A stretch of DNA of 64,000 nt, taken from positions 463,008-527,007 of the forward strand of contig NZ_JAOQJT010000002.1 of NCBI RefSeq assembly GCF_025567285.1, written 5' to 3'. The notes below the pieces were generated by a model. It made no database searches. It was not told the DNA's origin and worked only from the letters and a program-made list of their open reading frames with translations. Source of the DNA: Coprococcus aceti (GTDB lineage: Bacteria > Bacillota > Clostridia > Lachnospirales > Lachnospiraceae). Numbering within the stretch: position 1 is the stretch's first letter; every line of letters starts with the position of its first letter. A program made the position numbers and the translations under genes. This document shows, one piece after another, positions 1-8,757 of the stretch.

Positions 1-25
1 AACATTTTAACAAAGGATACACGAT

Positions 26-559
26 ATGGGAACCGAATCTATTGTATTATATAAACTCATAGTGCTCTATATGCTTGACAGAGTTAACTTCACTCTGACC
101 AATTCACAGATTTCAGACTTTGTTCTGGAGAAGGGCTACACCAATTATTTCACTCTTCAGGAAGCCATAAACGGACTTATAGAAAGCGAATTTGTATATG
201 TATCAAGCATAAGAGGCGCATCCCATTATAAGATAACCTACAAAGGTGAGGAAGCCCTGAGCATGTTCGAGAACAGGATCCCATATGCCATCAAACAGGA
301 TATACTGGATTTCTTTGAGAAACAGCAGATCAACCTCAAAAAGGAAACTGAGATACAGTCTGACTACTACCTCAACGATTCCAATGAATATACCGTCTCC
401 TGCGTCATCAACGACAGGAACGAGCCGCTGCTGGATATAAAGTTCAGCGTGCCTACCCAGGCCGTGGCTGTTGCCATATGTGACAACTGGCGTCAGAAAA
501 GCACTGAGATATATGATATACTCGTAAAACAGTTATGGGCATCCAACACATCCAGCTAA
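26..559 (+). CDS. DUF4364 family protein (winged-helix-like)
   Basis: The 177-residue protein matches the DUF4364 family, which is common in Clostridia and has a PadR-like winged-helix N-terminal half (residues about 5-85, including YKLIVLYMLDRV and the TNSQISDF stretch). Function is unknown in the family; a DNA-binding role is inferred. The ATG at 26 follows AAAGGA with about 8 bp spacing, and an in-frame stop at 8-10 rules out a longer form. It is the only + strand gene in the first 13 kb and converges on engB, with which it shares a bidirectional terminator. Confidence 0.85.
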   Translation: MGTESIVLYKLIVLYMLDRVNFTLTNSQISDFVLEKGYTNYFTLQEAINGLIESEFVYVSSIRGASHYKITYKGEEALSMFENRIPYAIKQDILDFFEKQQINLKKETEIQSDYYLNDSNEYTVSCVINDRNEPLLDIKFSVPTQAVAVAICDNWRQKSTEIYDILVKQLWASNTSS

Positions 560-572
560 TATCAGTATAAAA

Positions 573-627
573 ATGACTGAGAATACCGAAAAGAATTATA
601 CTCCTCGATATTCTCAGTCATTTTTTT
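573..627. terminator. Bidirectional terminator between DUF4364 gene and engB
   Basis: Perfect 13-bp inverted repeat, 573-585 against 609-621, with T-runs on the 3' side in both orientations (T7 on + from 621; five A at 569-573, read as T on -). It lies between two convergent genes, so it can end both transcripts. Confidence 0.85.
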
Positions 628-659
628 GTCTATTTATCTGACTATATGTTCATGTTACT

Positions 660-1256
660 TTACTGCTGCTCCTGTGCCAGTGTCTCCTCTATGAGATTCC
701 AGATCTCATCTCTTCCCTGCTTTGTCTGTGCGGAGAACGGTATCATCGTTGTTCCAGGAACAAGATCCAGTTTCTCACGTATGAGCTTCAAGTTCTTCTG
801 AACCTGGCTTCTCTTGATCTTGTCCAGTTTTGTGCAAATGATCACCGGCTCATAGCCATTGTCCACGATCCAGTCATACATCATGCAGTCATTCTCCGAT
901 GGCACATGTCTTATGTCTATCAGCAGGAATACCTTTTTGAGCTGCGGGGAACCGTGAAGGTATCTCTCGATCATCTTGCCCCATTTTGCTCTTATCTCCA
1001 CCGATACTTTTGCATATCCATATCCCGGCAGATCCACAAAGTACAGATTTTTATTAACATTATAGAAATTGATCGTCTGTGTCTTACCTGGCTGCGCGGA
1101 TGTTCTGGCAAGCGACTTCCTGTTAAGCAATCCATTTATCAGAGATGATTTTCCTACATTTGACTTGCCGGCAAATGCGATCTCCGGGAGATCGTTATCA
1201 GGTAATTTACTTGTAATTCCACACACAGTCTCAAGCTCAGCGCTCTTTACTATCAT
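660..1256 (-). CDS. ysxC: Ribosome biogenesis GTP-binding protein YsxC/EngB
   Basis: 198-residue TrmE-Era-EngA-YihA-Septin-like GTPase needed for late 50S subunit assembly. The P-loop GKSNVGKSS, the switch region G of the PGKTQTINFYN stretch, DLPGYG (G3) and TKLD (G4) are all visible. A longer reading frame to 1289 exists, but the ATG at 1256 is preferred: AAGGAG lies 6 nt upstream and the N-terminus MIVKSAEL is typical. This places the start 10 bp after the lon stop, so the two genes are co-transcribed. The pairing lon-ysxC is common in Firmicutes. Confidence 0.93.
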   Translation of the reverse strand: MIVKSAELETVCGITSKLPDNDLPEIAFAGKSNVGKSSLINGLLNRKSLARTSAQPGKTQTINFYNVNKNLYFVDLPGYGYAKVSVEIRAKWGKMIERYLHGSPQLKKVFLLIDIRHVPSENDCMMYDWIVDNGYEPVIICTKLDKIKRSQVQKNLKLIREKLDLVPGTTMIPFSAQTKQGRDEIWNLIEETLAQEQQ

Positions 1257-1266
1257 ATACTTCTCC

Positions 1267-3570
1267 TTATCTGACAAGGGCAAGGTCAAGCACCTGCCTC
1301 ATGTCTTCCACTAAATGAATATTGACTCCCGATGTTATCTCTTCATCCAGCTCCAGATAATCGCTCTCATTTTTCGACGGTATCAGTATATCTTTAACAC
1401 CGATCATCTTGGCTGCAAGGAGCTTCTCCTTCAGGCCTCCAATAGGAAGCACCTCTCCTCTGAGAGTTATCTCTCCTGTCATAGCTATTCTGCCATTAAC
1501 CGGCACGTTAAATATGGCTGAATACAACGCTGTCGCCATGGTTATTCCGGCAGACGGACCATCCTTTGGAACTGCCCCCTCCGGTATATGGATATGGAAA
1601 TCGTGCTTTGCAAAGTAATCGTCTCCAAGCGCCAGTGATTCCTTGAGGGATCTGATATAACTCATTCCCGCATAAGCGGATTCCTTCATAACATCGCCCA
1701 TCTTACCTGTGAGCTGAAGAGTTCCTGTCCCCGGAAGCACATTGACCTCTATCTCCAGAGTGACACCGCCAACCGCCGTCCAAGCAAGGCCTCTGACAGC
1801 GCCAATTTTATTCTTCAGATTTCCATTCTCATCTTTATATTTGTATGGGCCAAGGAAATCCTGGATATTCTTCTTTGTGACTTTGACCACATCCATCTCA
1901 CCGGTGAGTATCTTGCGGCAGGCCTTCCGACACACCTTGTCTATATTTCTCTCAAGACTTCTGACTCCCGCCTCTCTCGTGTAGTGGCTTATGATCTCCC
2001 TTATGGCACCGGCATCTATCTTGAACTGAGATTTTGTCAGTCCGTTCTTCTCACGGGTCTTCTCCACAAGGTACAGCTTTGCTATATGATACTTCTCATT
2101 CTCCGTGTATCCCGATATATTTATGACTTCCATTCTGTCGAGGAGCGGCCCCGGTATACCGGAGATGTCGTTCGCCGTTGCTATGAACAGCACATTGCTC
2201 AGATCCACCGGCACTCCAAAATAGTGATCATTGAACTCTTTGTTCTGCTCACCATCAAGCACCTCGAGAAGTGCCGATGACACGTCTCCCTTGTAATCAC
2301 TGCTCACCTTGTCTATCTCATCGAGAAGCATGAGCGGGTTGTTCGTCTTTGCCTTTATCATGGATTGTACAATCTTTCCAGGCATAGCTCCCACATATGT
2401 TTTCCTGTGACCTCGGATCTCCGCCTCATCGTGGACTCCGCCCAGTGATAAGCGGACATATTTCCTCGATGTTGCACGGGCTATCGACCTTGCTATGGAT
2501 GTCTTTCCTGTTCCCGGAGGTCCCACAAGACAAATGATCGGAAGGTCCCCCTTATTGCTCAATATATGAACAGCAAGATAATCAACGATCCTCTCTTTGA
2601 CCTCCTCAAGGCCATAGTGATCTTTGTCAAGTATGTCTATGGCTGACTGCAGATCATTATTATCTTCCGTTGACACATTCCACGGATAGCTGAGCATCAC
2701 ATCGATATAGTTTGCCGACACACTGCTCTCCACTGCATTCTGAGGTATGCCCTTATAGTAATTTATCTCTTTTTCTATCTTATCGTATACTTCCTGGCTG
2801 CAACCCGCCTCATCGAGTCTCTTCTGGAATTCTCTGACATTTGCATCTACGCCGTCGTCACCAAGCTCCTTACGGATAACGGACATATGCTCTCTGAGCA
2901 CATACTTTCTCTGATTCTCAGCGGTCTCCTGATTGACCTTTTCCATGATCTCTTTCTTGATCTTGCCGATTCCGAGAACTTCCTCCATTATCTGTATCAA
3001 CCTCATAGCGCGGCTTCTGACATCTAGCATCTCCAGAAGCTCCTGCCTGTTGTCATCAGATATATTCACATAGTCGGCCATGCTGTCAACCAGCTTTCTG
3101 ACAGACTTGAATGAACGTATCTCCCTGTACAGAACGTTGTTCTTCACTATACCCTCGTCAAATGCTTCCTTAAGCTTTTCCTTGAGTATGCTCTGTATAG
3201 CCTTCTCCTCATCCTCGCTGATGTCGTTAGTCTCCTCCACATCTGTCACGTGGCACACATAATATTTATCCTTGCTGTAATCCACAAGGCGCGCTCTCTT
3301 CTCAGTCTGTATGAGAACTCTCATGCCTTTGTTCTGAAGTCTGACAAACTGCTTTATCCTGGCTATGACACCTATCTCATAAAACGAAACTGTCTTATCG
3401 CCGTTCTTATGAACAGGATTTGCCAGAAATATACATTCCTCATTCTTGACTGCATGTCCCACCGCCTCGCAGGCTTCACGCGTTGTCGCATCAAGATAGA
3501 AGGACAATTCCGGCATAACCACGCCATCGTCAAGACTAATCATTGTCATCTCTAACATTTTCTCATTCAT
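1267..3570 (-). CDS. lon: ATP-dependent protease La (Lon)
   Basis: 767 residues from the ATG at 3570, which follows a GGAG motif; the frame extends to 3618 but the extra 16 residues do not look native. Order of domains: N-terminal substrate-binding domain, coiled region, AAA+ module with Walker A GPPGTGKT at about 350-357 and Walker B LLDEID, then the protease domain. The catalytic Ser lies in PKDGPSAG (about residue 673) and the Lys in GGLKEK. Lon degrades misfolded and regulatory cytosolic proteins. It lies in one direction with clpX, clpP and tig, forming a proteostasis cluster. Confidence 0.96.
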   Translation of the reverse strand: MNEKMLEMTMISLDDGVVMPELSFYLDATTREACEAVGHAVKNEECIFLANPVHKNGDKTVSFYEIGVIARIKQFVRLQNKGMRVLIQTEKRARLVDYSKDKYYVCHVTDVEETNDISEDEEKAIQSILKEKLKEAFDEGIVKNNVLYREIRSFKSVRKLVDSMADYVNISDDNRQELLEMLDVRSRAMRLIQIMEEVLGIGKIKKEIMEKVNQETAENQRKYVLREHMSVIRKELGDDGVDANVREFQKRLDEAGCSQEVYDKIEKEINYYKGIPQNAVESSVSANYIDVMLSYPWNVSTEDNNDLQSAIDILDKDHYGLEEVKERIVDYLAVHILSNKGDLPIICLVGPPGTGKTSIARSIARATSRKYVRLSLGGVHDEAEIRGHRKTYVGAMPGKIVQSMIKAKTNNPLMLLDEIDKVSSDYKGDVSSALLEVLDGEQNKEFNDHYFGVPVDLSNVLFIATANDISGIPGPLLDRMEVINISGYTENEKYHIAKLYLVEKTREKNGLTKSQFKIDAGAIREIISHYTREAGVRSLERNIDKVCRKACRKILTGEMDVVKVTKKNIQDFLGPYKYKDENGNLKNKIGAVRGLAWTAVGGVTLEIEVNVLPGTGTLQLTGKMGDVMKESAYAGMSYIRSLKESLALGDDYFAKHDFHIHIPEGAVPKDGPSAGITMATALYSAIFNVPVNGRIAMTGEITLRGEVLPIGGLKEKLLAAKMIGVKDILIPSKNESDYLELDEEITSGVNIHLVEDMRQVLDLALVR

Positions 3571-3688
3571 ACCTGTTATCTCCGTATATATCATTAAAAA
3601 ATAAGACGTTATCAACACTGCACATTTAAAGGCTTATAAGGGCGCAAATGTATGTCAGCGTTGTAACGTCTCATTTCGGCAATAATGA

Positions 3689-4999
3689 CTATGCACTCTC
3701 GCCGTTATCTGTATTTGCCTTTTTCTTCCTTACCTTTTTCTTAGGAAGGTCTGTATCCTCTGATGGATCTCTGTAAGTCAGTACAGGTTCTTCATCGCCT
3801 GTTATGACACCCTTGGTAATAACACACTTCTCTATAGTTGGATCTGAAGGGATCTCGTACATAAGATTAAGTGTAGCATTCTCCATGATAGCTCGAAGTC
3901 CTCTAGCTCCGGTCTTACGCTCCATAGCTTCCTTTGCTATCTCTCTGAGTGCATCATCCTCTATCTCAAGCTGAACTCCATCAAGCTCAAAAAGCTTCTT
4001 ATACTGCTTGCATATTGCACTCTTTGGCTCTGTCAGTATTCTCACAAGTGCATCCTCATCCAGAAGATCCAGAGTCACTGCAACAGGAACTCTTCCCACA
4101 AATTCAGGGATAAGTCCATACTTTACAAAGTCATGTGGCATAACCTGCTTGAGGAGCTGTCCAACGTCCTGCTCTGACTGCTCTATAACCTCTGCATTAA
4201 AGCCAATTGATTTCTGGCCAACTCTGTTCTCTATGATCTTCTCCAGTCCCTCGAACGCACCACCACATATGAATAATATGTTGGTCGTATCGATCTGGAT
4301 AAGCTCCTGATGCGGATGCTTTCTTCCACCCTGAGGTGGAACTGAAGCCACAGTGCCCTCTATTATCTTTAACAAAGCCTGCTGAACGCCCTCACCCGAC
4401 ACGTCTCTGGTTATGGATACGTTCTCGCTCTTCTTTGTGATCTTGTCTATCTCATCAATATAGATTATTCCATGCTCAGCTCTCTCTATGTCATAATCAG
4501 CGGCCTGTATAAGCTTCAGGAGAATGTTCTCAACATCCTCTCCTACATATCCAGCCTCTGTGAGAGTTGTAGCATCTGCTATTGCAAAAGGAACGTTTAA
4601 CAATTTTGCAAGGGTCTGGGCAAGATATGTCTTACCTGATCCCGTTGGGCCAACCATGAGGATATTACTCTTCTGTAATTCAACCTCAAAATCCTTCTGC
4701 ACAAGTATTCTCTTATAATGGTTGTACACGGCAACCGCCAGTACCTTTTTTGCCTCTTCCTGACCTATTACATACTCATCAAGAAATTCTTTTATTTCCT
4801 TTGGCTTTAACAGATTGATATCACCATCTGAATCAAGTCCTGCGTCAACCAGTTCTTCTTCTATTATCTCTGAGCATATCTCTACGCATTCATCACATAT
4901 GTAAGCCCCAGGTCCGGCTATGAGTTTTCTAACCTGATCCTGTGTCTTATTACAGAAAGAACATCTGAGCTGTTTTCTCTCGTCACTACGATCTGCCAT
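3689..4999 (-). CDS. clpX: ATP-dependent Clp protease ATP-binding subunit ClpX
   Basis: 436 residues. The N-terminal zinc-binding domain is seen as CSFC and CDEC pairs (residues about 13-38), followed by the AAA+ domain with Walker A GPTGSGKT and Walker B YIDEID, sensor segments and the IGF-type ClpP-docking loop (KSIGFNAE). ClpX unfolds substrates and feeds them to ClpP. The ATG at 4999 has GAGGT 6 nt upstream; a GTG start 21 bp earlier is possible but lacks a better ribosome site. The C-terminus is Lys-rich (KKKVRKKKA). It follows clpP with a structured 136-bp gap. Confidence 0.96.
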   Translation of the reverse strand: MADRSDERKQLRCSFCNKTQDQVRKLIAGPGAYICDECVEICSEIIEEELVDAGLDSDGDINLLKPKEIKEFLDEYVIGQEEAKKVLAVAVYNHYKRILVQKDFEVELQKSNILMVGPTGSGKTYLAQTLAKLLNVPFAIADATTLTEAGYVGEDVENILLKLIQAADYDIERAEHGIIYIDEIDKITKKSENVSITRDVSGEGVQQALLKIIEGTVASVPPQGGRKHPHQELIQIDTTNILFICGGAFEGLEKIIENRVGQKSIGFNAEVIEQSEQDVGQLLKQVMPHDFVKYGLIPEFVGRVPVAVTLDLLDEDALVRILTEPKSAICKQYKKLFELDGVQLEIEDDALREIAKEAMERKTGARGLRAIMENATLNLMYEIPSDPTIEKCVITKGVITGDEEPVLTYRDPSEDTDLPKKKVRKKKANTDNGESA

Positions 5000-5034
5000 T
5001 ACAATACCTCGATTATTCACTATTTATAATTGTC

Positions 5035-5092
5035 TGGAGCCAGTCTTTTCCAGAATCTGCGAATACACCGCCGGTTCTGCAGGCTGGCTCCA
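5035..5092 (-). promoter_or_regulatory. Long inverted repeat in the clpP-clpX gap
   Basis: TGGAGCCAG at 5035-5043 pairs with CTGGCTCCA at 5084-5092, and an inner CAGAA/TTCTG pair (5051-5055, 5075-5079) extends the structure. No T-run follows on the minus strand, so it is not a typical terminator. It lies in the clpX leader, 36 bp before the start. A processing or stability element is possible; the role is inferred only. Confidence 0.45.
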
Positions 5093-5135
5093 ACCAACTG
5101 ATACATCTTCTACATATCAGATATCTCTATCTGTA

Positions 5136-5717
5136 TTATCTGTTTGTTATAACGCTGTCGATAAGGCCGTATGCACAAGCCTCCTCAGCAGTCATCCAGT
5201 TATCACGATCTGTATCTGCCGCGATAACATCAAGTGGTTTTCCTGTATTCTCACTCAGCATTTTGTTGAGTTTCTCTTTTGTCTTTAATATATGTCTGGC
5301 TGCGATCTCTATCTCTGTTGCCTGCCCCTGAGTTCCACCAAGTGGCTGATGTATCATGATCTCCGAGTTTGGAAGCGCATATCTCTTGCCCTTTGTTCCT
5401 CCTGCAAGAAGGAATGCTCCCATGCTCGCTGCCATTCCACAGCATATTGTTGAAACATCACACTTGATATATCTCATTGTGTCATATATTCCCATTCCGG
5501 CTGTAACTGATCCACCCGGGCTGTTGATATATAACGAGATATCCTTTGAAGGATCCTCTGACTCAAGGAATAACAACTGTGCTATAACAAGGCTTGCAGT
5601 TGCATCATTTACCTCATCTCCAAGAAAGATGATTCTGTCTTTCAGCAATCTAGAATAAATATCGTATGTTCGCTCTCCGCGGCTAGTCTGTTCTACAACG
5701 TATGGTACCAATGCCAT
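5136..5717 (-). CDS. clpP: ATP-dependent Clp protease proteolytic subunit ClpP
   Basis: 193 residues, normal family length. The serine-protease triad is intact: Ser98 in GMAASMGAF, His123 in IHQPLGG, Asp172 after ADTDR. The ATG at 5717 has a strong GGAGGT 7 nt upstream; the five residues before it in the open frame are not needed. ClpP forms the tetradecameric chamber served by ClpX, encoded next. It lies 46 bp downstream of tig, in the usual tig-clpP-clpX order. Confidence 0.97.
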   Translation of the reverse strand: MALVPYVVEQTSRGERTYDIYSRLLKDRIIFLGDEVNDATASLVIAQLLFLESEDPSKDISLYINSPGGSVTAGMGIYDTMRYIKCDVSTICCGMAASMGAFLLAGGTKGKRYALPNSEIMIHQPLGGTQGQATEIEIAARHILKTKEKLNKMLSENTGKPLDVIAADTDRDNWMTAEEACAYGLIDSVITNR

Positions 5718-5763
5718 GTTATCTACCTCCAATACATATCAAGCCAATCTGTCTGTTAAAATA

Positions 5764-7050
5764 TTAAACTTCCTTTGACTCATCTACAAGAAGCTTTGCA
5801 GCCTTCTTAACTGCTACATCCTTCTTGATGCTGTCCTTCTCTGCGTCGCCCATGAATCCCTTGATATCCTCAAGCTTCATCTGGTACTGAGCTGCCATCT
5901 TTGAAAGCTCCTCGTCAACTTCCTCGTCAGTAGCCTCAATGTTCTCAGCCTTTACTACAGCCTCAAGAACTGCTCTCTGCTGGATTCTCTTGAGTGCGTC
6001 CGGCTTGATTCTCTCCATGAGAGACTCCTCTGTAACGTTTACGATCTGCATATACTGCTCAAGGCTGATTCCCTGATACTGAAGTGTCTGAGCGAACTCA
6101 TCCTTCATTCTCTTCTGCATATCCTCAACCTGTGCATCTGCAATATCCATAGTTGCGTTCTCGATAACCTTGTCAAGAACCTTTGCTTCCTTCTCGTTTG
6201 CAGCGTCTCTGTTCTTCTTTGCAAGTATCTTCTGCTTTACCTCTTCCTTGTACTGGTCAAGTGTATCGCATCCGCCTACCTCGCTTGCGAACTCATCATT
6301 GAGCTCTGGAAGCTGTGACTCTGTGATAGAGTTGATCTTGCACTTGAATACTGCCGGCTTTCCTGCAAGCTCCTCAGCCTGGTAATCCTCTGGGAATGTT
6401 ACGTTAACCTCAACATCCTCTCCGATGTTCTTACCAACAAGCTGATCCTCAAATGTATCGATGAATGAATGTGAGCCAAGAACGAGCTTGTAGTTCTCAC
6501 CCTTTCCACCATCAAATGGAACACCATCAACAAATCCCTCGAAGTCAAGAGTAACCTCATCGTCAAGCTGTGCTGCTCTTCCCTCTACGAGTACCTTTCT
6601 TGCGTTCTGAAGCTGCTCCTTCTTGATGTCCTCAAGAACCTCGTCATCTGTTACTTCAACGTCGATCTTCTCAACTTCGATTCCCTTGTAATCGCCAAGT
6701 GTAACCTCAGGCTTTACAGCAACCTCTGCTGTGAATACGAAATCCTTGCCCTTGCCCATCTCTATTACGTCAATAACTGGCTGTGATGCGATCTCAAGCT
6801 CTGAAGCTACAGCCTCTTTTGGATAATACTCGTTGATCATTGCATTTGCAGCATCCTCATAGAATACTTCCGGGCCATACATCTTCTCGATGAATGCCAT
6901 TGGCACCTTGCCCTTACGGAAGCCTGGAACATTGAATCTGTTCTTTGTCTTGTTGTAAGCTGCTGTCATTGCCTTGTCAAAATCTGCTGCAGGTACTGTG
7001 ATTGTAAGCTTTGCCATGCTGTGCTCAAGCTTTTCTACTGTGAAACTCAT
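5764..7050 (-). CDS. tig: Trigger factor (ribosome-associated chaperone)
   Basis: 428 residues: N-terminal ribosome-binding domain with the GFRKGKVP signature (about residues 44-51), central FKBP-type PPIase domain (about 150-245), and C-terminal chaperone arms. It binds at the ribosomal exit tunnel and holds nascent chains. AAGGAGG precedes the ATG by 9 nt. The gene starts the tig-clpP-clpX-lon-ysxC run and has its own promoter and hairpin-containing leader. Confidence 0.96.
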   Translation of the reverse strand: MSFTVEKLEHSMAKLTITVPAADFDKAMTAAYNKTKNRFNVPGFRKGKVPMAFIEKMYGPEVFYEDAANAMINEYYPKEAVASELEIASQPVIDVIEMGKGKDFVFTAEVAVKPEVTLGDYKGIEVEKIDVEVTDDEVLEDIKKEQLQNARKVLVEGRAAQLDDEVTLDFEGFVDGVPFDGGKGENYKLVLGSHSFIDTFEDQLVGKNIGEDVEVNVTFPEDYQAEELAGKPAVFKCKINSITESQLPELNDEFASEVGGCDTLDQYKEEVKQKILAKKNRDAANEKEAKVLDKVIENATMDIADAQVEDMQKRMKDEFAQTLQYQGISLEQYMQIVNVTEESLMERIKPDALKRIQQRAVLEAVVKAENIEATDEEVDEELSKMAAQYQMKLEDIKGFMGDAEKDSIKKDVAVKKAAKLLVDESKEV

Positions 7051-7081
7051 CTTTTTATTTCCTCCTTGAAATGTGCAAATG

Positions 7082-7202
7082 GTGCCTTAAGCCCTACAAT
7101 TAAGGCACTCAGATAGCATCCATTTATCTTTTTCTTGTTTATATGTGTGGACAAAGTCCACATCAATCATCGATTATATCATAATGTGCAAATGATTGTC
7201 CA
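7082..7202 (-). promoter_or_regulatory. tig promoter and structured leader
   Basis: On the minus strand, TGGACA (7197-7202) and an extended TGA-TATAAT -10 (7173-7178) are 18 bp apart, giving a start near 7166 and a leader of about 115 nt. The leader holds two hairpins: TGTGGAC/GTCCACA (7146-7152 and 7156-7162) at the 5' end and a perfect 9-bp GTGCCTTAA/TTAAGGCAC pair (7082-7090 and 7100-7108) about 30 nt before the start codon. A post-transcriptional role is inferred. Confidence 0.6.
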
Positions 7203-7245
7203 GTCCATTATACTATTATTATAATACAAAGTTTTCACGACACAA

Positions 7246-7278
7246 AAGACCTGATGTATGGATCATACACCAGGTCTT
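7246..7278 (-). terminator. Terminator of the SASP gene
   Basis: Inverted repeat 7246-7260 against 7264-7278 (AAGACCTG/CAGGTCTT plus a second seven-base segment with one mismatch), followed on the minus strand by TTTT. It lies between the SASP stop at 7318 and the tig promoter. Confidence 0.65.
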
Positions 7279-7317
7279 CTTTTTGTTCGTAGATCTAACG
7301 GAGATTATAAGCCAGGC

Positions 7318-7524
7318 TTATCTTCCTGACATCTGCTCTTCCTGTCTCTTGATCATCTGACGAACCATCTCGCCACCGATTGAACCTGACTGAGCTGATG
7401 TTAAATCTCCATTGTAGCCATCCTTAAGATCAACACCGATCTCCTTGGCTACCTCCATCTTGAACTTGTTCATAGCACTCTTTGCCTCTGGAACACTTGT
7501 CTTGTTAGAGTTTGAACTTGCCAT
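7318..7524 (-). CDS. Alpha/beta-type small acid-soluble spore protein
   Basis: 68 residues with the family hallmarks: the N-terminal germination-protease region (VPEAKSAMNKFKMEVAKEIG) and the C-terminal GSIGGEMVRQMI block. These proteins coat spore DNA and protect it from UV and heat, and are degraded on germination. GGAGGT lies 9 nt before the ATG. The gene stands alone between tig and buk with its own terminator. It shows that the host has at least part of a sporulation programme. Expression under a forespore sigma factor is expected from the family; no confident sigma-G promoter was found. Confidence 0.93.
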   Translation of the reverse strand: MASSNSNKTSVPEAKSAMNKFKMEVAKEIGVDLKDGYNGDLTSAQSGSIGGEMVRQMIKRQEEQMSGR

Positions 7525-7656
7525 AACCCTGTACCTCCATATTGAAATAATTATTTAAGACTTTCGTCTTGTTAGTATTATTAACAATACGGCCTATGTT
7601 ATAATGGCAATTTCTGTTATATGCCATGAACTTTTTATCTGAAAATCACTTTTCTC

Positions 7657-8724
7657 TTAATACTTCATTGGCTCCTCTTCGCCATTCATGACTCTGAGTG
7701 CGCCCTGAGCAAGTGCAAGAAGCTCATCCTCTCCTGCATATACTGTAAATGGAGCGATAAATCCTGCTCTCTTCTCAAGCTCTTCGCATGTGTGCTTTGA
7801 ATATGCGATTCCACCTGTGAGGATGATCTGATCAACCTTTCCTCTGAGAACTGTTGCCATACCACCTATATCCTTGGCAACCTGCTGATAGAATGCATCC
7901 TGAACAAGCTTTGCATGCTCATCGCCCTCATTGACAAGTTTCTCAAGATCTCTTGCATCGTTGCTTCCGATGTAAGCGTTGAAGCCGCCCTTTCCAACGA
8001 GCTTCTTCATAACCTCAGCCTGTGTATACTCGCCTGAGAAGCACATCTTTACAAGTGCTCCTGAAGGAACGCCACCTGCTCTCTCTGGTGAGAATGCACC
8101 GTCACCGTCAAGTGCGTTGTATACATCTACTACCTTACCGTGATCATGGGCACCAACTGATACACCGCCACCCATATGTACTACGATGAGGTTCAGGTCT
8201 GTGTACTTCTTGCCAACTTCCTTTGCATATCTCTTGGCTACTGCCTTCTGGTTGAGTGCATGGAACACGCTTATTCTTGGAAGCTCAGGTACTCCTGAAA
8301 GTCTTGATGATGGCATAAGCTCATCAACAACGACTGGATCTACGATGTATGAAGGAACTCCGAGCTCATCACCGATCTCTCTTGCGAGGATACCACCAAG
8401 GTTTGATGCATGCTGGCCCTGCTTACCGATCTTAAGATCCTCAAGAAGGTCATCGCTTACTGCGTATGTACCGCCTGGGATTGGCTTGAGCATTCCGCCA
8501 CGTCCTACACATACATCAAGTGTCTTGATGTCAAAGTTCTTCTCAGCAAGGACATCAAGAATAACCTTCTTTCTGAAGTCCTTCTGATCTACTATCATAT
8601 TGAAGCCTGCAAGCTCCTCTGTTGTATGTCTGAGTGTCTCCTCAAACAGAAGTGTCTCGTCCTCGAACACACCGATCTTTGTCGATGTTGAACCTGGGTT
8701 TATTATAAGAATCTTATATGACAT
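7657..8724 (-). CDS. buk: Butyrate kinase
   Basis: 355 residues of the acetate/butyrate kinase (ASKHA) family, with the N-terminal phosphate loop NPGSTSTKIG, the VVHMGGGVSVG stretch, GDGAFSPERAGG and the C-terminal ILTGGIAYS segment. It converts butyryl phosphate plus ADP to butyrate plus ATP, the final step of kinase-type butyrogenesis. GGAGG precedes the ATG by 8 nt. It is 33 bp downstream of ptb, forming the ptb-buk operon. Some relatives act on branched-chain acyl phosphates, so substrate range is inferred. Confidence 0.95.
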   Translation of the reverse strand: MSYKILIINPGSTSTKIGVFEDETLLFEETLRHTTEELAGFNMIVDQKDFRKKVILDVLAEKNFDIKTLDVCVGRGGMLKPIPGGTYAVSDDLLEDLKIGKQGQHASNLGGILAREIGDELGVPSYIVDPVVVDELMPSSRLSGVPELPRISVFHALNQKAVAKRYAKEVGKKYTDLNLIVVHMGGGVSVGAHDHGKVVDVYNALDGDGAFSPERAGGVPSGALVKMCFSGEYTQAEVMKKLVGKGGFNAYIGSNDARDLEKLVNEGDEHAKLVQDAFYQQVAKDIGGMATVLRGKVDQIILTGGIAYSKHTCEELEKRAGFIAPFTVYAGEDELLALAQGALRVMNGEEEPMKY

Positions 8725-8757
8725 TTTTTAAACCTCCAAATGTTTTTTATGTATGGC

